64,000 bases of DNA from contig NZ_LDAS01000001.1 of the NCBI RefSeq assembly GCF_001020565.1, positions 2,318,520 to 2,382,519 on the forward strand, given 5' to 3'. Source of the DNA: Maribacter thermophilus. Its GTDB lineage: Bacteria; Bacteroidota; Bacteroidia; Flavobacteriales; Flavobacteriaceae. Positions 29,472 to 39,397 of the stretch are shown piece by piece. The translations under genes and the position numbers were made by a program. The notes beneath the pieces were generated by a model. The model made no database searches. It had not been told where the DNA came from and saw only the letters and a program-made list of their open reading frames with translations. How positions within the stretch are numbered: position 1 is the first letter of the stretch; each line of letters starts with the position of its first letter.

Positions 29472-32400
29472 ATGTTTTCAAAGAACTTCAACAAATGGAA
29501 TACCCTTCTTGGGTGGGCCGTATTTTTTATAGCACTTGTTACATATTTCATAACCGTTGAACCTACCAACAGTTTTTGGGATGCCGGTGAATACATTGCC
29601 ACGGCAGCCAAACTTCAGGTAGGCCACCCACCGGGAGCTCCTTTGCTACAAATGATCGGGGCCTTTTTTGCCATGTTCGCTTTCGACCCCAGTCAGGTTG
29701 CCATGATGGTAAACCTTGTTTCTGGTGTCTCCAGTGCATTTACCATCTTGTTTATGTTTTGGACCATTACCAATATTACCCGAAAATTAATAGACCAAGA
29801 AGGTGAATTGACCAACAGCAAAGCTATTGCCGTTCTAGGAAGTGGCTTAATAGGTTCTTTGGCGTTTACCTATTCTGACAGCTTTTGGTTCAATGCCGTA
29901 GAAACAGAGGTATACGCCATGGCAAGTTTTATAATGGCATTATTACTGTGGCTTGGATTAAAATGGACGGATAACCTAGACGACCCTAGAGGAAACAGAT
30001 GGCTCATACTTATATCTTTTGTAATAGGCTTAACTTTCGGGGTTCAATTTATGGGCTTTTTGGCCATCCCATCGGTAGGTCTACTTTATTACTTTAAAAC
30101 GTATAAAAAAACGACCATAAAGAACTTTTTATTGGCAAATATCGCTGTAATAGCCATTTTAATGTTGGTCTATAAATTCTCATTGACCTACGTATTAAAA
30201 TTATTCGGATGGGGAGAAGTATTCTTTGTCAATAGCATCGGACTTCCCTTTAATTCTGGATCCATTATTATAGGTATTTTATTTATAGCGGCTTTTTACT
30301 TCGGGTTAAACTACACCCGAAAAAACAATTACAAAACAGGAAACACTATAGTTCTTTGTTTAATGTTCTTGTTTTTAGGATTTTCTTCATGGTTAATGTT
30401 ACCTATACGTGCGAACGCCAAAGTAGTCATCAACGAAAACAATCCAGAAGACGCCCGTGCCCTATTGGCCTATTACAACAGGGAACAATACCCTGGGGTA
30501 GACAGCCCCATATACGGAACCTATTACTCTGACATGTTCGCCCCTCCGGGAGAGGACCGGGACGGCAAGCCCAAGTACGAAAAAGACTATACATTGGGCA
30601 AATACATCATCGTAAACAAATACGAAAAATCGGAACAGGGTCCCAACCCTAAGCACCAAGGTTTTCTTCCAAGAATGTGGAGTTCGCAAAATGCCGCAAA
30701 TTATATGCGTTATTTTGGTCCATTGGATTTTAGGTTGACAGAATCCAATGCCGAGCTCAGGGAAGCTGCCAATCAAGTAAAAACAGGTTTCGCCAACGGA
30801 GAGATAGATGCGGAACAATACATTAGTTTTCTAAAACGCTTTAGTGATTACATAGAGGTAGAGCCACCATCTGTATGGGACAATATCAAATACATGGTGG
30901 AGTTCCAGTTCAACTATATGTACCTACGTTATTTTATGTGGAATTTTGTCGGCAAGCAAAATGACGTACAAGGAAGGTACAACGATAACGGAAACTGGTT
31001 AAGCGGTATTAATTTTATCGATAGTGCAAGGTTGGGAAGCCAAGACAACCTACCAAGCGACATTAAAAACAACCCGGGCCGTAACACCTATTTCTTCTTA
31101 CCTTTAATATTGGGTATTATCGGTATTGTTTTCCAAGTATCAAAAAACCCGAAACAATTCTGGGTCTTACTGGTGTTCTTCCTTTTTACGGGACTGGCTA
31201 TACAGTTTTACACCAACCCCGGTATTTTTCAGCCTAGGGAAAGAGATTATTCTTTGGTAGGATCATTTTACATTTTTGCCATTTGGATCGGCATTGGGGT
31301 TTACGGTCTATATGACGGATTTAAAGATTGGCTCACCCCTAAAGTCTTGGCACCCGTAGTGGTTGTCATCTGCCTTTTAGCCGTGCCTACGGTTATGGCG
31401 GTACAAAATTGGGACGACCACGACCGATCTAACCGCTTTACGGCAAATTCATCTGCCAAAGCATATTTGGATTCTTGCCAAGAAGATGCAGGAGCTATTT
31501 TGTTTACCATCGGCGACAACGATACTTTCCCTCTTTGGTACGCCCAAGAAATAGAAGGCTATCGTACCGATGTAAGAATAGTTTGCACCAGTTTGTTCGA
31601 GACCGACTGGTATGTAGACCAAATGAAGAAAAAAGCCTACGAGAGCGACCCTATACCTTCTCAAATAGAACACGAGAAATACCGCTGGGGAAATCGCGAC
31701 GTGCTATACCACCAAGGTATTACAGAAAACAGATGGAACATAAAAGATTTTATCAACTGGATCGACAGCGACAAGCCCAGAACCAAACTAAAGTACCTTT
31801 TTGAACAGCAAGGGGCTGACCTAAGTGCCTATTCTGAAAACACCCAGAACATAGTGTACTACCCTACCAACAAAATAAGGGTACCGGTAAACAAAAAAAA
31901 TGTTTTGGAAAGTGGTTTGGTAAAACCAAAAGATTCTGCGCTTATCGTAGATTATATAGACATAGACCTACCTGGTGCAATCACCAAAAAAAGTATGATG
32001 ATGTTGGATATTTTGGCCAATAATGACTGGAAAAGGCCTTTATATTTTTCCGGAGGAAGTTTCGACGATGCTGAATACATTTGGATGAAAGATTACCTAC
32101 AATTGGACGGTCTTGCCTACAAACTGGTACCTATAAGAACAGAAAGACCCAATTCTTTTGAAATGGGAAGAATAGATACCGACTTGATGTACGATATTGT
32201 CACCAACTGGGATTGGGGAAATGCTGGCGGAGACATCTATCACGATACACAAACAAGAATACAGAGTGTATCTTTTAGAGGTAATTTGGCCCGATTGATG
32301 GAAGCTCTCATCAAAGAAAACAAGATGGACAAGGCAAAAGACATTATCGAGATTTCACTGAAGAATATGCCTGTAGAGAAATTTGGATATTACTCATTGG

Positions 32401-32789
32401 TAGAACCATTTATAGATGGGTATTATAAGGTGGGGGAAACCCAAAAAGCAAGAGAGCTTTTTAGCCTTCTTAAGAAAAAGTATCAAGAGAGATTAGAGTA
32501 CTACTCCCTTACGAGCATAGATGAGCAGTATGGCCATATTGATGATATTATTGCCGATATGGAAGCCTATAGAAGAAATATAGATATGGTTATAGCCAAT
32601 GACGAGAAAGACATTGCTGAGAAAGAAACCCTAATATTCAACGAATATATAGACAAGTTTCAACACTTCTATAAAGACGATGCCAGTTTAGAAATGCCGG
32701 AAACCGAATTGGAAAACAACCCGGACATGGTAGACACCGTATCAATGTCGGACACTATCGAAAACAACAATGATAGTGTTCGACCATAA
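29472..32789 (+). CDS. DUF2723 membrane protein, protein O-mannosyltransferase-like
   Basis: A large inner-membrane protein of the DUF2723 family, related to GT-C glycosyltransferases that use lipid-linked sugars. About 1105 residues from the start chosen here. The N-terminal half holds around a dozen helices and the signature DAGEYIATAAKLQVGHPPGA, whose DxGE is the presumed catalytic acid region. The C-terminal half is soluble with helical repeats. I chose the ATG at 29472 because family members begin close to KNFNKWN; an upstream ATG at 29415 adds 19 residues and lies ahead of the predicted promoter. The substrate is unknown; related proteins are linked to O-glycosylation of secreted proteins in Bacteroidota. 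Confidence 0.88.
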   Translation: MFSKNFNKWNTLLGWAVFFIALVTYFITVEPTNSFWDAGEYIATAAKLQVGHPPGAPLLQMIGAFFAMFAFDPSQVAMMVNLVSGVSSAFTILFMFWTITNITRKLIDQEGELTNSKAIAVLGSGLIGSLAFTYSDSFWFNAVETEVYAMASFIMALLLWLGLKWTDNLDDPRGNRWLILISFVIGLTFGVQFMGFLAIPSVGLLYYFKTYKKTTIKNFLLANIAVIAILMLVYKFSLTYVLKLFGWGEVFFVNSIGLPFNSGSIIIGILFIAAFYFGLNYTRKNNYKTGNTIVLCLMFLFLGFSSWLMLPIRANAKVVINENNPEDARALLAYYNREQYPGVDSPIYGTYYSDMFAPPGEDRDGKPKYEKDYTLGKYIIVNKYEKSEQGPNPKHQGFLPRMWSSQNAANYMRYFGPLDFRLTESNAELREAANQVKTGFANGEIDAEQYISFLKRFSDYIEVEPPSVWDNIKYMVEFQFNYMYLRYFMWNFVGKQNDVQGRYNDNGNWLSGINFIDSARLGSQDNLPSDIKNNPGRNTYFFLPLILGIIGIVFQVSKNPKQFWVLLVFFLFTGLAIQFYTNPGIFQPRERDYSLVGSFYIFAIWIGIGVYGLYDGFKDWLTPKVLAPVVVVICLLAVPTVMAVQNWDDHDRSNRFTANSSAKAYLDSCQEDAGAILFTIGDNDTFPLWYAQEIEGYRTDVRIVCTSLFETDWYVDQMKKKAYESDPIPSQIEHEKYRWGNRDVLYHQGITENRWNIKDFINWIDSDKPRTKLKYLFEQQGADLSAYSENTQNIVYYPTNKIRVPVNKKNVLESGLVKPKDSALIVDYIDIDLPGAITKKSMMMLDILANNDWKRPLYFSGGSFDDAEYIWMKDYLQLDGLAYKLVPIRTERPNSFEMGRIDTDLMYDIVTNWDWGNAGGDIYHDTQTRIQSVSFRGNLARLMEALIKENKMDKAKDIIEISLKNMPVEKFGYYSLVEPFIDGYYKVGETQKARELFSLLKKKYQERLEYYSLTSIDEQYGHIDDIIADMEAYRRNIDMVIANDEKDIAEKETLIFNEYIDKFQHFYKDDASLEMPETELENNPDMVDTVSMSDTIENNNDSVRP

Positions 32790-32844
32790 ATTGGCCAGGT
32801 CATAGACCATTATAGATTAAATAAGTAAAAAGAAGTTAAGGCGC

Positions 32845-33141
32845 TTATATATATTCGTTCAGAATACCTATAAGCGTATTGGCATCTTGCTCACCACTTT
32901 GGCGCCATACCATTTCACCTTTTTTGTAGATCATTAGTGTGGGCAAACCTTTGACACGTAATGCCTGTGAAAGTTCTTTGTTCTTGTCCACATCTATTTT
33001 AATCACCTTGCCCTTGTCACCAATAGCAGCAGCCACCTCCCTTAAAACAGGATGCATAGCGGTAGATTGCTCGTTCCACTCCGCATAAAAATCCAAGAGT
33101 ACTGGCACATTCAAATCTATAAGTTCACCAAATTTAGACAT
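32845..33141 (-). CDS. Thioredoxin-fold protein lacking the CxxC active site
   Basis: A 98-residue protein with the whole thioredoxin fold. The WCxxC motif is replaced by WNEQS (residues 22-26: both cysteines are lost, to Asn23 and Ser26), while the cis-proline region KGLPTLMIYKKGE is kept. It therefore cannot act as a dithiol oxidoreductase. No signal peptide, so cytoplasmic. The remaining surface is well formed (KVIKIDVDKNKELSQALRVK). From memory, similar cysteine-free forms occur in other Flavobacteriaceae, so this is probably a conserved binding protein and not a damaged gene. Confidence 0.85.
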   Translation of the reverse strand: MSKFGELIDLNVPVLLDFYAEWNEQSTAMHPVLREVAAAIGDKGKVIKIDVDKNKELSQALRVKGLPTLMIYKKGEMVWRQSGEQDANTLIGILNEYI

Positions 33142-33233
33142 ATAATCGGCTTTACGTTATTCGCCAAATGTAGTAAAAAATGTTAAAATACAATCTAAGG
33201 GCTTATTATTGTGGCGTTCAACACGAGTTAAAA

Positions 33234-34463
33234 TCATGTTAACGACTTCTTTTTTAAAGTAATCACCGTTATTTCGGGCCAAATACCAACCCTACCGGGG
33301 TAGCCTAAAAAACCAAAGCCCCTGTTCACATTAATAAACTGCCCCAACTCTTTATATACTCCCGCCCAATACTTGTAACGCCACTTTATCGGACTCCATT
33401 TGACCCATCCCGGTATTTCTATACCAAACTGCATCCCATGGGTATGACCACTCAAGGTCAAATGAAAATGCTTATCATCATGTAACACTTCATCTTCCCA
33501 ATGCGACGGGTCATGGCTCATTAAAATCGTAAAATCGTCCTTGGCAATATTCGAAGTGGCCTTCTTAAGGTCTCCAGCTTTTTTAAAACCGCCCCTACCC
33601 CAGTTCTCGACTCCCACCAAGGCAATTTTATCCGTTCCCTTTTTAAGGTACCTATGCTCGTTCAACAAAAGGTCGAACCCCATATCTTTTTGTAGTTTTT
33701 TTAGGTCTTCTAGATTCTGCCTCTTTAATTCTTCGGTTTCCCAATCTATATAATCCCCATAGTCATGATTCCCCAAAATGGAGAATTTACCGTCCTTTGC
33801 TTTTAATGTACTAAAGAGCTCAGCCCAAGGCAACATTTCTTCCGTCTTATTGTTCACCATGTCCCCGGTAAAAAGTAGCAAATCGCTATTTTGTCTATTT
33901 ATAAGTTTTACTCCGTATTCTATCTTTTTACGGTTATCAAAACTTCCACTATGTATATCCGAAATCTGGGTTATACGATACCCGTCAAAACTCTCTGGCA
34001 AATCATCAAATTCCAACGTATACTTCAATACTTTATAATTGTACTTACCCTTGTACATACCATACAATAAAGCACCAAAGGGAAGAGCCGCTATGCCCAG
34101 ACCTATCATACTTAAAAAACGTCTTCGTTCCGGTAGGCTGAACTCCTTGTCCGCTCCAAATATTTTATGATATGCTCCTGTAAAAATTCTAAAAATGTCT
34201 TCGGAAAAAAGAAAAAGGATAATTACCACTTTAAAGGACAACATCGTCAATAATAGACCAAAGGCATAACTCTTGGGTCTACTTAATACCCGACCTGCCT
34301 CTTCGCCTGCTGTAAATTGATATATGAAATTTATCAATATAGCAAGTGACACCACTATATATAAAAGATATACCCAAGGCTGCCTAAAGAGAGACCTAAG
34401 CGCTTGAACGATATAAAAACTTAATCCCAGATATACTATTACAAAGATGATCCAACGAAGCAT
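33234..34463 (-). CDS. Membrane-anchored metallophosphoesterase
   Basis: A 409-residue protein with about four transmembrane helices in the first 130 residues, followed by a calcineurin-like phosphoesterase domain. The metal-binding motifs are complete: QISDIHSGSFDN, FTGDMVNN, LGNHDYG, a histidine in LMSHDPSHW and LSGHTHGMQFG. The family hydrolyses phosphodiesters or lipid pyrophosphates; the membrane anchor suggests a lipid or cell-envelope substrate (compare YkuE/YaeI-type enzymes). The substrate is not shown by sequence. Confidence 0.9.
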   Translation of the reverse strand: MLRWIIFVIVYLGLSFYIVQALRSLFRQPWVYLLYIVVSLAILINFIYQFTAGEEAGRVLSRPKSYAFGLLLTMLSFKVVIILFLFSEDIFRIFTGAYHKIFGADKEFSLPERRRFLSMIGLGIAALPFGALLYGMYKGKYNYKVLKYTLEFDDLPESFDGYRITQISDIHSGSFDNRKKIEYGVKLINRQNSDLLLFTGDMVNNKTEEMLPWAELFSTLKAKDGKFSILGNHDYGDYIDWETEELKRQNLEDLKKLQKDMGFDLLLNEHRYLKKGTDKIALVGVENWGRGGFKKAGDLKKATSNIAKDDFTILMSHDPSHWEDEVLHDDKHFHLTLSGHTHGMQFGIEIPGWVKWSPIKWRYKYWAGVYKELGQFINVNRGFGFLGYPGRVGIWPEITVITLKKKSLT

Positions 34464-34520
34464 ACTTCTTTTTTTTACAAAGATATTTTTTGAAATGCTA
34501 CCATACGTTCCTTTTGGGGT

Positions 34521-35243
34521 TTATTTAACCTTATCTACAACAGCCTTAATAGTTTCCGTACTGGTTACCGCTATTTTATCATCGTTCATAAACGAAGAGG
34601 AATTCATTGAAACCAAAGGATCCTCAAACAACGTTTGTTGTAATTTGGTTCCCGATAAATGAACGGCCTTAAAGCCCTTTTCCTTAAAAACTGCCACATT
34701 ATTATCATTAATTCCACTTCCGGGCATGACCACAATAGTAGAAGCACATCCCTTAAGCTCTTGTAACAATTCGATACCTGCCAATGCCGATTTCTTTTGC
34801 CCCGAGGTAAGCACATAATTCACCCCCACATCCTCTAGTAAGCCAAGTGTATGCAATGGTTGACCCACCCAATCAAAAGCTCTATGAAAAGTAAAATTCA
34901 GTTCTTTCGAAGCCTTCACTAAATCCTCGGTCCTTTTCCTGTCCAAGCTAAAATCTTTATCTAAAACTCCAGAAACAACACCATCAAACCCCATTTCTAC
35001 ACACAAAGAAATATCTCTCATCATAATTTCGAACTCAAGGTCCGAATATGTAAAATCACCACTTCTTGGCCTTATCAAAACATGAACGGGTATAGAAATT
35101 TGCTCTCTTATCAATTTTAACAATCCGTAAGAGGGGGTTATACCGCCCACTGCCAGCTCTGAACAAAGTTCAATTCTATCTGCCCCAGCCTTTTGCGCGT
35201 TCAATGCGGATTCCAAAGAATTGGCACATACTTCTACAAGCAT
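34521..35243 (-). CDS. cutC: Copper homeostasis protein CutC-like
   Basis: A TIM-barrel protein of the CutC family, about 240 residues. Conserved text: MLVEVCANSLESALNAQKAG, ADRIELCSELAVGGITPSYG and IRPRSGDFTYSDLEFEIMM. The name comes from a copper-tolerance phenotype in Escherichia coli that later work has questioned, so the biochemical role is open. I start it at 35243, where family members begin; an ATG at 35264 would add seven residues. It is divergent from the asparaginase-like gene, with about 36 bases between them. Confidence 0.88.
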   Translation of the reverse strand: MLVEVCANSLESALNAQKAGADRIELCSELAVGGITPSYGLLKLIREQISIPVHVLIRPRSGDFTYSDLEFEIMMRDISLCVEMGFDGVVSGVLDKDFSLDRKRTEDLVKASKELNFTFHRAFDWVGQPLHTLGLLEDVGVNYVLTSGQKKSALAGIELLQELKGCASTIVVMPGSGINDNNVAVFKEKGFKAVHLSGTKLQQTLFEDPLVSMNSSSFMNDDKIAVTSTETIKAVVDKVK

Positions 35244-35279
35244 ATTGTTATATTTAGATTTCATTAAAAGTAAAGAACC

Positions 35280-36281
35280 ATGTCTATGAAAAGAAGAAAA
35301 TTTCTTAAAAATTCGAGTACCATAACCGCAGGAATATTATCTGCCCCCATATTAGCTTCTTGCAACGAAGCCACTTCCACCAAAATAGCAAAACCAGAGG
35401 CCGGCAAAAAAAATATTCCGATAGCCATTTGTACATGGGATTTTGGGAATGCTACGGCCAAGGCCTGGGAAGTGCTAAAAAAAGGAGGAAGTTCTTTAGA
35501 TGCCGTACACCAAGGGGTCATGGTAGAAGAAAACAACTTGGACAACCAAACCGTGGGTAACGGGGGCAGGCCGGATAGGGACGGCAAGGTAACCTTAGAC
35601 GCCTGTATTATGGACAAAGATGCCAACTGCGGTGCGGTATTGGCCATTGAAAATATTGCCAACCCCATATCGGTAGCAAGAAAGGTCATGGAAGAAACAC
35701 CGCATGTGATGTTGGTAGGAAAAGGTGCCGAACAGTTTGCTTATGAACAAGGATTTAAAAAGACAAACCTACTGACAGAAAAGTCTAAAGAAGAGTGGTT
35801 AGAATGGAAAAAGACATCAAAATACAAACCCATAATAAATATAGAAAACCATGATACCATAGGCATGTTGGCCATAGATAAAAATGGGGATATTTCTGGT
35901 GCCTGTACTACCAGTGGTATGGCCTACAAAATGGCCGGCAGGGTTGGTGACTCACCAATAATAGGTGCCGGTTTATTTGTAGACAATGAAGTAGGCGGCG
36001 CTACCGCTACCGGCGTTGGTGAAGAAGTAGTACGGACCGTGGGCAGTTTTTTGATCGTAGAGTTAATGAGACAGGGCAAGTCACCACAAGAAGCATGTGA
36101 AGAAGGTGTAAAAAGAATCATTGCCAAGAACAAGGACAAACAAGATTTTCAAATCGGTTTTATCGCGGTAAACAAAAAAGGCGAAACAGGAGCCTATTGC
36201 ATTCACCCCGGGTTCTCTTACCGCACTTACACCAATGACGGACACGCAAACAATACGGCGAACAGTTATTTAAAAGCTTAA
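35280..36281 (+). CDS. Glycosylasparaginase (N4-(beta-N-acetylglucosaminyl)-L-asparaginase), exported
   Basis: An Ntn-hydrolase of the asparaginase type 2 family, 333 residues, probably removing asparagine from glycopeptides. The autocleavage site is in IENHDTIGMLAID, where the Thr after Asp becomes the catalytic nucleophile. The substrate loop RVGDSPIIGAGLFVDNEVGG follows, then GATATGVGEEVVRTVG. The N-terminus is a Tat-like signal with a lipobox: RRKFLKNS, a hydrophobic core, and ILASC (cysteine about residue 29). So it is predicted to be exported folded and lipid-anchored, in keeping with breaking down glycoproteins outside the cytoplasm. The start could also be the second ATG at 35286. Confidence 0.9.
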   Translation: MSMKRRKFLKNSSTITAGILSAPILASCNEATSTKIAKPEAGKKNIPIAICTWDFGNATAKAWEVLKKGGSSLDAVHQGVMVEENNLDNQTVGNGGRPDRDGKVTLDACIMDKDANCGAVLAIENIANPISVARKVMEETPHVMLVGKGAEQFAYEQGFKKTNLLTEKSKEEWLEWKKTSKYKPIINIENHDTIGMLAIDKNGDISGACTTSGMAYKMAGRVGDSPIIGAGLFVDNEVGGATATGVGEEVVRTVGSFLIVELMRQGKSPQEACEEGVKRIIAKNKDKQDFQIGFIAVNKKGETGAYCIHPGFSYRTYTNDGHANNTANSYLKA

Positions 36282-36381
36282 AAAGAAAAAACACCTAGAT
36301 GATCGTAGTACAATTGGAGCATTACGCCTCGCTTTCGAATCAAACTTCGTACTTTTATCGTCGCACTTTTAATCATCAAAA

Positions 36382-39216
36382 ATGGCAGAACAAAAAAGAC
36401 TTTTTCTATTAGACGCATATGCGCTGATTTTCCGTGGATATTATGCCCTTATAAAGAACCCCAGAATCAATTCCAAAGGGATGGACACCAGTGCCATTAT
36501 GGGTTTTATGAATTCCCTTTTTGATGTGATCAGACGTGAAAAACCCGATCACCTCGCCGTTTGTTTCGACAAGGGTGGCAGTGCCGAGCGCACCGAACTT
36601 TTTCCCGAATACAAGGCCAACAGGGACGAAACCCCCGATGCCATCCGCATTGCGGTGCCCTATATTCAAGACATTCTTAAGGCCATGCATATTCCCTCGG
36701 TCGTTCTGGAAGGCTGGGAAGCAGATGACATCATAGGCACTTTGGCCAAACAGGCCGAGAAAGAAGATTATAAAGTATATATGGTAACCCCCGATAAGGA
36801 TTTTGGCCAGTTGGTCTCCGAGAATATTTTCATGTACCGCCCTGCCAGAATGGGCAATGGCATTGAAATTTGGGGCATTCCCGAAGTCCAGAAACGTTTT
36901 GGCGTCGAACGCCCCGAACAGGTGATCGATTACTTGGGCATGATGGGAGACGCCAGTGACAACATTCCCGGGTTACCCGGTGTGGGCGACAAGACCGCCA
37001 AAAAATTCATTGCCCAGTTTGGCTCCATGGAAGGACTTCTTGAAAATACCGACCAGCTAAAGGGCAAAATGAAGGAAAAAGTGGAAGAGCACAAAGAGCT
37101 CGGCCTGCTTTCCAAAAAACTGGCCACCATCTGTACCGAATGCGACGTTACCTTTGATGCCAAGGACTATGAAATGTCTGTACCCGACGCCGAAAAAGTA
37201 CAGGAAATTTTTGAGGAACTCGAGTTTAGAAGGCTCAAAGACCAGTTCATAAAATTGTTCTCAAAGGAAGAAGCGGCCGACACATCCGAAGAAAACAACA
37301 CAGGCACCCCAAAAAAAGTGACCTCCTCGGCAGGGAGCGGCCAGTTTTCCCTGTTCGGCGGCGATGGGGCCTCACCGGCCACCATCAAAGACAGCTCGAG
37401 CCGAAAAACCATTAAAGACGTGGCGCACGCCTATCAAAGTGTGACCCCGGGGATGGCCATGAAACTCTTTCTCCAAAATTTGATGAAGCAGACCTCGGTA
37501 TGTTTTGATACGGAAACCACCTCGATCAACCCCTTGGAAGCCCACTTGGTCGGTATCGCCTTCTCATGGGAAGCTACCAAAGGTTTTTACATCCCTTTTC
37601 CTGAAGACAAAGAGGAAGCCCAACAGCTTATAGAACAACTACGGCCCTTCTTTGAATCGGAAGGTATCGAAAAAGTCGGACAGAACCTGAAATACGACAT
37701 CAAGGTACTCCACAAATACAACATACAGGTCAAGGGAAAACTTTTCGATACCATGTTGGCCCACTACTTGATCAACCCCGATATGCGCCATAATATGGAT
37801 GTGTTATCGGAAACCTACCTCAACTACACGCCTGTATCCATCACCGAGCTGATAGGCAAAAAGGGCAAGAACCAGTTGAACATGCGCGATGTTCCCTTGG
37901 AGCAGCAAACGGAATATGCGGTAGAGGATGCCGACATTACGCTTCAGTTGGCAGCTCATTTTAGGCCCGAACTGGCCGAAGCCAAAACGGAAGACCTTTT
38001 TAACAATATAGAGATTCCACTACTAAGGGTTCTAGCCGATATGGAACTGGAAGGAATCAGGCTCGACGAAAAATTCCTGAACTCCCTGTCCGAAGACCTA
38101 AACAACGATATTAAAGACCTTGAAAGAAAAATTTACGAAGCCGCCGGCGAGGAGTTCAACATCGGATCACCAAAGCAATTGGGAGAGATCCTCTTCAACA
38201 AAATGAAATTGGTGGACAAGCCCAAGAAGACCAAGACAGGACAATATTCCACCTCGGAGGACGTACTTTCCTATTTGGCCAAAGACCACCAGATCATTAG
38301 AGACGTATTGGAATACCGTGGGCTGGCAAAACTTAAAAGCACCTATGTTGACGCATTGCCCGAGCAAGTACAGCCCGCCACCGGGCGCATACACACCGAC
38401 TACATGCAGACCGTGGCCGCAACGGGCCGCTTAAGCAGTAACAACCCCAACCTTCAAAACATTCCGATACGAACCGAACGCGGTAGACAGGTGCGCAAGG
38501 CCTTTGTACCCAGAAATGAAAACTACGTTCTATTGGCTGCGGATTACTCGCAGATCGAATTGAGGATCATTGCCGCCCTAAGTAAGGAGACCACGATGAT
38601 CGAAGCCTTTAAAAACGGTGAGGACATCCACGCCTCCACCGCTTCAAAAGTATTCAACGTACCTCTTGAAGAAGTGACCCGCGAACAGCGTAGCAACGCC
38701 AAAACCGTCAATTTCGGTATCATTTATGGCGTTTCGGCCTTTGGACTCAGCAACCAAACGGACCTTTCGCGTTCGGAAGCCAAGGAACTCATAGATACCT
38801 ATTACAAAACCTACCCGAAACTGAGAAACTACATCAGCGAGCAAATCGATTTTGCCCGTGAACACGGCTATGTGCAAACCGTTTTAGGCAGACGCAGGTA
38901 TTTAAAGGATATCAACGGCAGCAATGCAATTGTACGCGGGGCGGCCGAACGAAATGCCGTCAACGCCCCTATTCAAGGAAGTGCCGCCGATATTATAAAA
39001 ATAGCCATGATCAACATCCACAAAAAGCTTGCGGAGGGCAATTTTAAATCTAAAATGCTCTTGCAGGTACACGATGAATTGGTCTTTGACATCTATAAGC
39101 CCGAACTGGACAAACTTAAGACAATGATACAGTCCGAAATGCAAAATGCCTTTGAACTACCGGTTCCCTTGGACGTAGAGGTAGGCATAGGCCAAAATTG
39201 GCTCGAGGCGCACTAA
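36382..39216 (+). CDS. polA: DNA polymerase I
   Basis: Fills gaps in replication and repair. 944 residues with three domains in order. First, the 5'-3' exonuclease (about 1-290; VTPDKDFGQLVSENI, GLPGVGDKTAKKFI). Next, a 3'-5' exonuclease (about 350-545; SVCFDTETTSINP with the DxE pair, YAVEDADITLQL). Last, the polymerase (about 550-944; AADYSQIELRIIAALS, RSNAKTVNFGIIYG and LLQVHDELVFD). All catalytic acids are present. Codon use is clearly GC-richer than in the flanking genes: a hand count of two 60-base rows gives 35 and 33 G+C (from 36541 and 38401), against 19 in a row of the neighbouring asparaginase (from 35821). This may signal replacement by transfer from a relative with higher GC. Confidence 0.97.
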   Translation: MAEQKRLFLLDAYALIFRGYYALIKNPRINSKGMDTSAIMGFMNSLFDVIRREKPDHLAVCFDKGGSAERTELFPEYKANRDETPDAIRIAVPYIQDILKAMHIPSVVLEGWEADDIIGTLAKQAEKEDYKVYMVTPDKDFGQLVSENIFMYRPARMGNGIEIWGIPEVQKRFGVERPEQVIDYLGMMGDASDNIPGLPGVGDKTAKKFIAQFGSMEGLLENTDQLKGKMKEKVEEHKELGLLSKKLATICTECDVTFDAKDYEMSVPDAEKVQEIFEELEFRRLKDQFIKLFSKEEAADTSEENNTGTPKKVTSSAGSGQFSLFGGDGASPATIKDSSSRKTIKDVAHAYQSVTPGMAMKLFLQNLMKQTSVCFDTETTSINPLEAHLVGIAFSWEATKGFYIPFPEDKEEAQQLIEQLRPFFESEGIEKVGQNLKYDIKVLHKYNIQVKGKLFDTMLAHYLINPDMRHNMDVLSETYLNYTPVSITELIGKKGKNQLNMRDVPLEQQTEYAVEDADITLQLAAHFRPELAEAKTEDLFNNIEIPLLRVLADMELEGIRLDEKFLNSLSEDLNNDIKDLERKIYEAAGEEFNIGSPKQLGEILFNKMKLVDKPKKTKTGQYSTSEDVLSYLAKDHQIIRDVLEYRGLAKLKSTYVDALPEQVQPATGRIHTDYMQTVAATGRLSSNNPNLQNIPIRTERGRQVRKAFVPRNENYVLLAADYSQIELRIIAALSKETTMIEAFKNGEDIHASTASKVFNVPLEEVTREQRSNAKTVNFGIIYGVSAFGLSNQTDLSRSEAKELIDTYYKTYPKLRNYISEQIDFAREHGYVQTVLGRRRYLKDINGSNAIVRGAAERNAVNAPIQGSAADIIKIAMINIHKKLAEGNFKSKMLLQVHDELVFDIYKPELDKLKTMIQSEMQNAFELPVPLDVEVGIGQNWLEAH

Positions 39217-39226
39217 TCTGTCTTGA

Positions 39227-39397
39227 CTTAGCCCGTATTTATATGTGTTCAGAACTCCGGTAAACGTAGCCGGAGACCTGACCGCCTGCCTCATTTTCAA
39301 CAAGTGCGAAGAAAATCAACAAAAAGTCGGTGTTACGGGTAGTCACCACCTTTTGGAATCTATTATTCATCCTTTTGCTTTTAATCCTAAGGAGTAA
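39227..39397 (+). pseudogene. Relic: C-terminal end of a dicarboxylate/amino acid:cation symporter
   Basis: A 56-codon open stretch right after polA contains FRTPVNVAGDLTACLIFNK. This matches the conserved last helix of glutamate/dicarboxylate symporters (compare RTMVNVTGDLTGTAIVAK in the archaeal homologue GltPh). The substrate-binding Arg, Asn and Asp are still there. Everything before it is gone and an in-frame TGA stands just upstream (39224). It shares the raised GC of polA. I infer that a symporter gene was deleted here, leaving its tail. The rest of the gap, to 39488, shows nothing else except a weak AGACA/TGTCT hairpin near 39423. Confidence 0.6.
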
